NCBI GenBank assembly: GCA_015493525.1
Contig: WGCY01000044.1
Span: forward strand, 50,982 to 114,981
Source of the DNA: Bacteroidales bacterium
Lineage (GTDB): Bacteria; Bacteroidota; Bacteroidia; Bacteroidales; F082
Length of the DNA: 64,000 nt
Direction: 5' to 3'
Part shown: positions 63,828-64,000 of the stretch, one piece after another
Numbering within the stretch: the stretch's first letter is position 1
Layout: every line of letters starts with the position of its first letter
Program-made: the position numbers and the translations under genes
The notes under the pieces: generated by a model
What the model was told of the DNA's origin: nothing
What the model saw: only the letters and a program-made list of their open reading frames with translations
The model's database searches: none

Positions 63828-63857
63828 TTGCCCAAGGGAAAAATATGATTACTTTTG
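63828..63857 (+). promoter_or_regulatory. complete promoter for an unidentified transcript
   Basis: TTG (63828-63830) and TACTTTTG (63850-63857), 19-bp spacing, match the Bacteroidota consensus. The spacer before it (63683-63827) shows no gene. Confidence 0.65.
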
Positions 63858-63862
63858 CCGCT

Positions 63863-64000
63863 CGTTTTTACGGAAACGTTCATAGAAAAAGCGGGTACTG
63901 CTAAGGAGAAGTGGGGACAGGGAAACACCGGGGGATTAGCCGGTGGTCATGTGAAGAAAAAAGAAAAAATATTTTCAAAAAAAGCTTGCATGAAAGGAAA
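63863..64000 (+). ncRNA. possible RNA transcript at the right edge, incomplete
   Basis: Downstream of the promoter no ORF begins. The DNA can form CGTTT-TTACGG-AAACG (63864-63879) and a strong CACCGG/CCGGTG hairpin (63926-63931 with 63940-63945). The last 40 bases are A-rich and resemble DNA found before another promoter. Could be a small RNA or the leader of a gene beyond the window; low certainty. Confidence 0.25.

Noticed and set aside
63863..64000. tRNA, rRNA, tmRNA or RNase P RNA start
   Set aside because: No cloverleaf, CCA end, or conserved P4-like or tag-coding sequence is visible.

Overview
The window comes from a Bacteroidota (Bacteroidetes) chromosome, most likely of the Bacteroidales/Marinilabiliales type. 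Several things point there. TAnnTTTG -7 boxes, sometimes with a TTTG/TTG element about 19-20 bp upstream, precede most transcription units on both strands, while Shine-Dalgarno sequences are weak or absent. The bat aerotolerance operon, a SecD-SecF fusion, DUF4492 beside cydAB, DUF5777 and a long-tailed L17 are all typical of the phylum. DNA is moderately AT-rich with A/T-rich spacers. I see no rRNA, tRNA, CRISPR array, prophage or insertion sequence in the window.

Layout. (1) 1-3540, minus strand: a tight run encoding two haem-c lipoproteins, a Rieske lipoprotein, an OB-fold membrane-anchored protein, a YceI protein and a DUF5777 beta-barrel protein cut by the window edge. Every product looks exported, which suggests an uncharacterised envelope redox pathway. 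(2) 3.8-18 kb: housekeeping genes in mixed orientation: gcvP, membrane pyrophosphatase, bifunctional-nuclease family protein, thyA-folA, a NupG-type nucleoside permease and guaA. Two AAA/DUF4143 ATPases are scattered among them; one sits behind two tandem 28-bp palindromes. (3) 18.1-26.8 kb, plus strand: the bat operon (MoxR ATPase, DUF58, a membrane protein, BatA, BatB, BatC, BatD, BatE). (4) 26.9-34.3 kb: purine nucleoside phosphorylase, an acyl-CoA ligase overlapping a 2,4-dienoyl-CoA-reductase-like SDR, an acyltransferase, rsmE with an FAD oxidoreductase, and an XPF-type ERCC4 nuclease. Clusters of tight palindromes (REP-like) occupy several spacers here. (5) 34.6-37.7 kb, minus strand: cytochrome bd operon DUF4492-cydA-cydB followed by an easily missed 39-residue membrane peptide that resembles a CydX-type subunit. 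(6) 37.9-44 kb: pepT, an ABC-2 permease and secDF. (7) 44.5-62.8 kb, plus strand: continuous str-S10-spc-alpha superoperon (rpsL to rplQ, with fusA, secY, map, infA, rpoA), including the short rpmD and rpmJ genes, ended by an intrinsic terminator. (8) 62.9-64 kb: a DUF4136 lipoprotein and a promoter driving an unidentified transcript.

The most interesting unexplained items are the haem/Rieske/YceI cluster, the 39-residue peptide after cydB, the paired palindromic operators before the ATPase at 7088, two copies of a GC-rich structured element (8260-8418 and 44275-44450) that recalls an intergenic RNA motif of this phylum, the 190-nt region between two promoters ahead of rpsL, and the REP-like palindromes.
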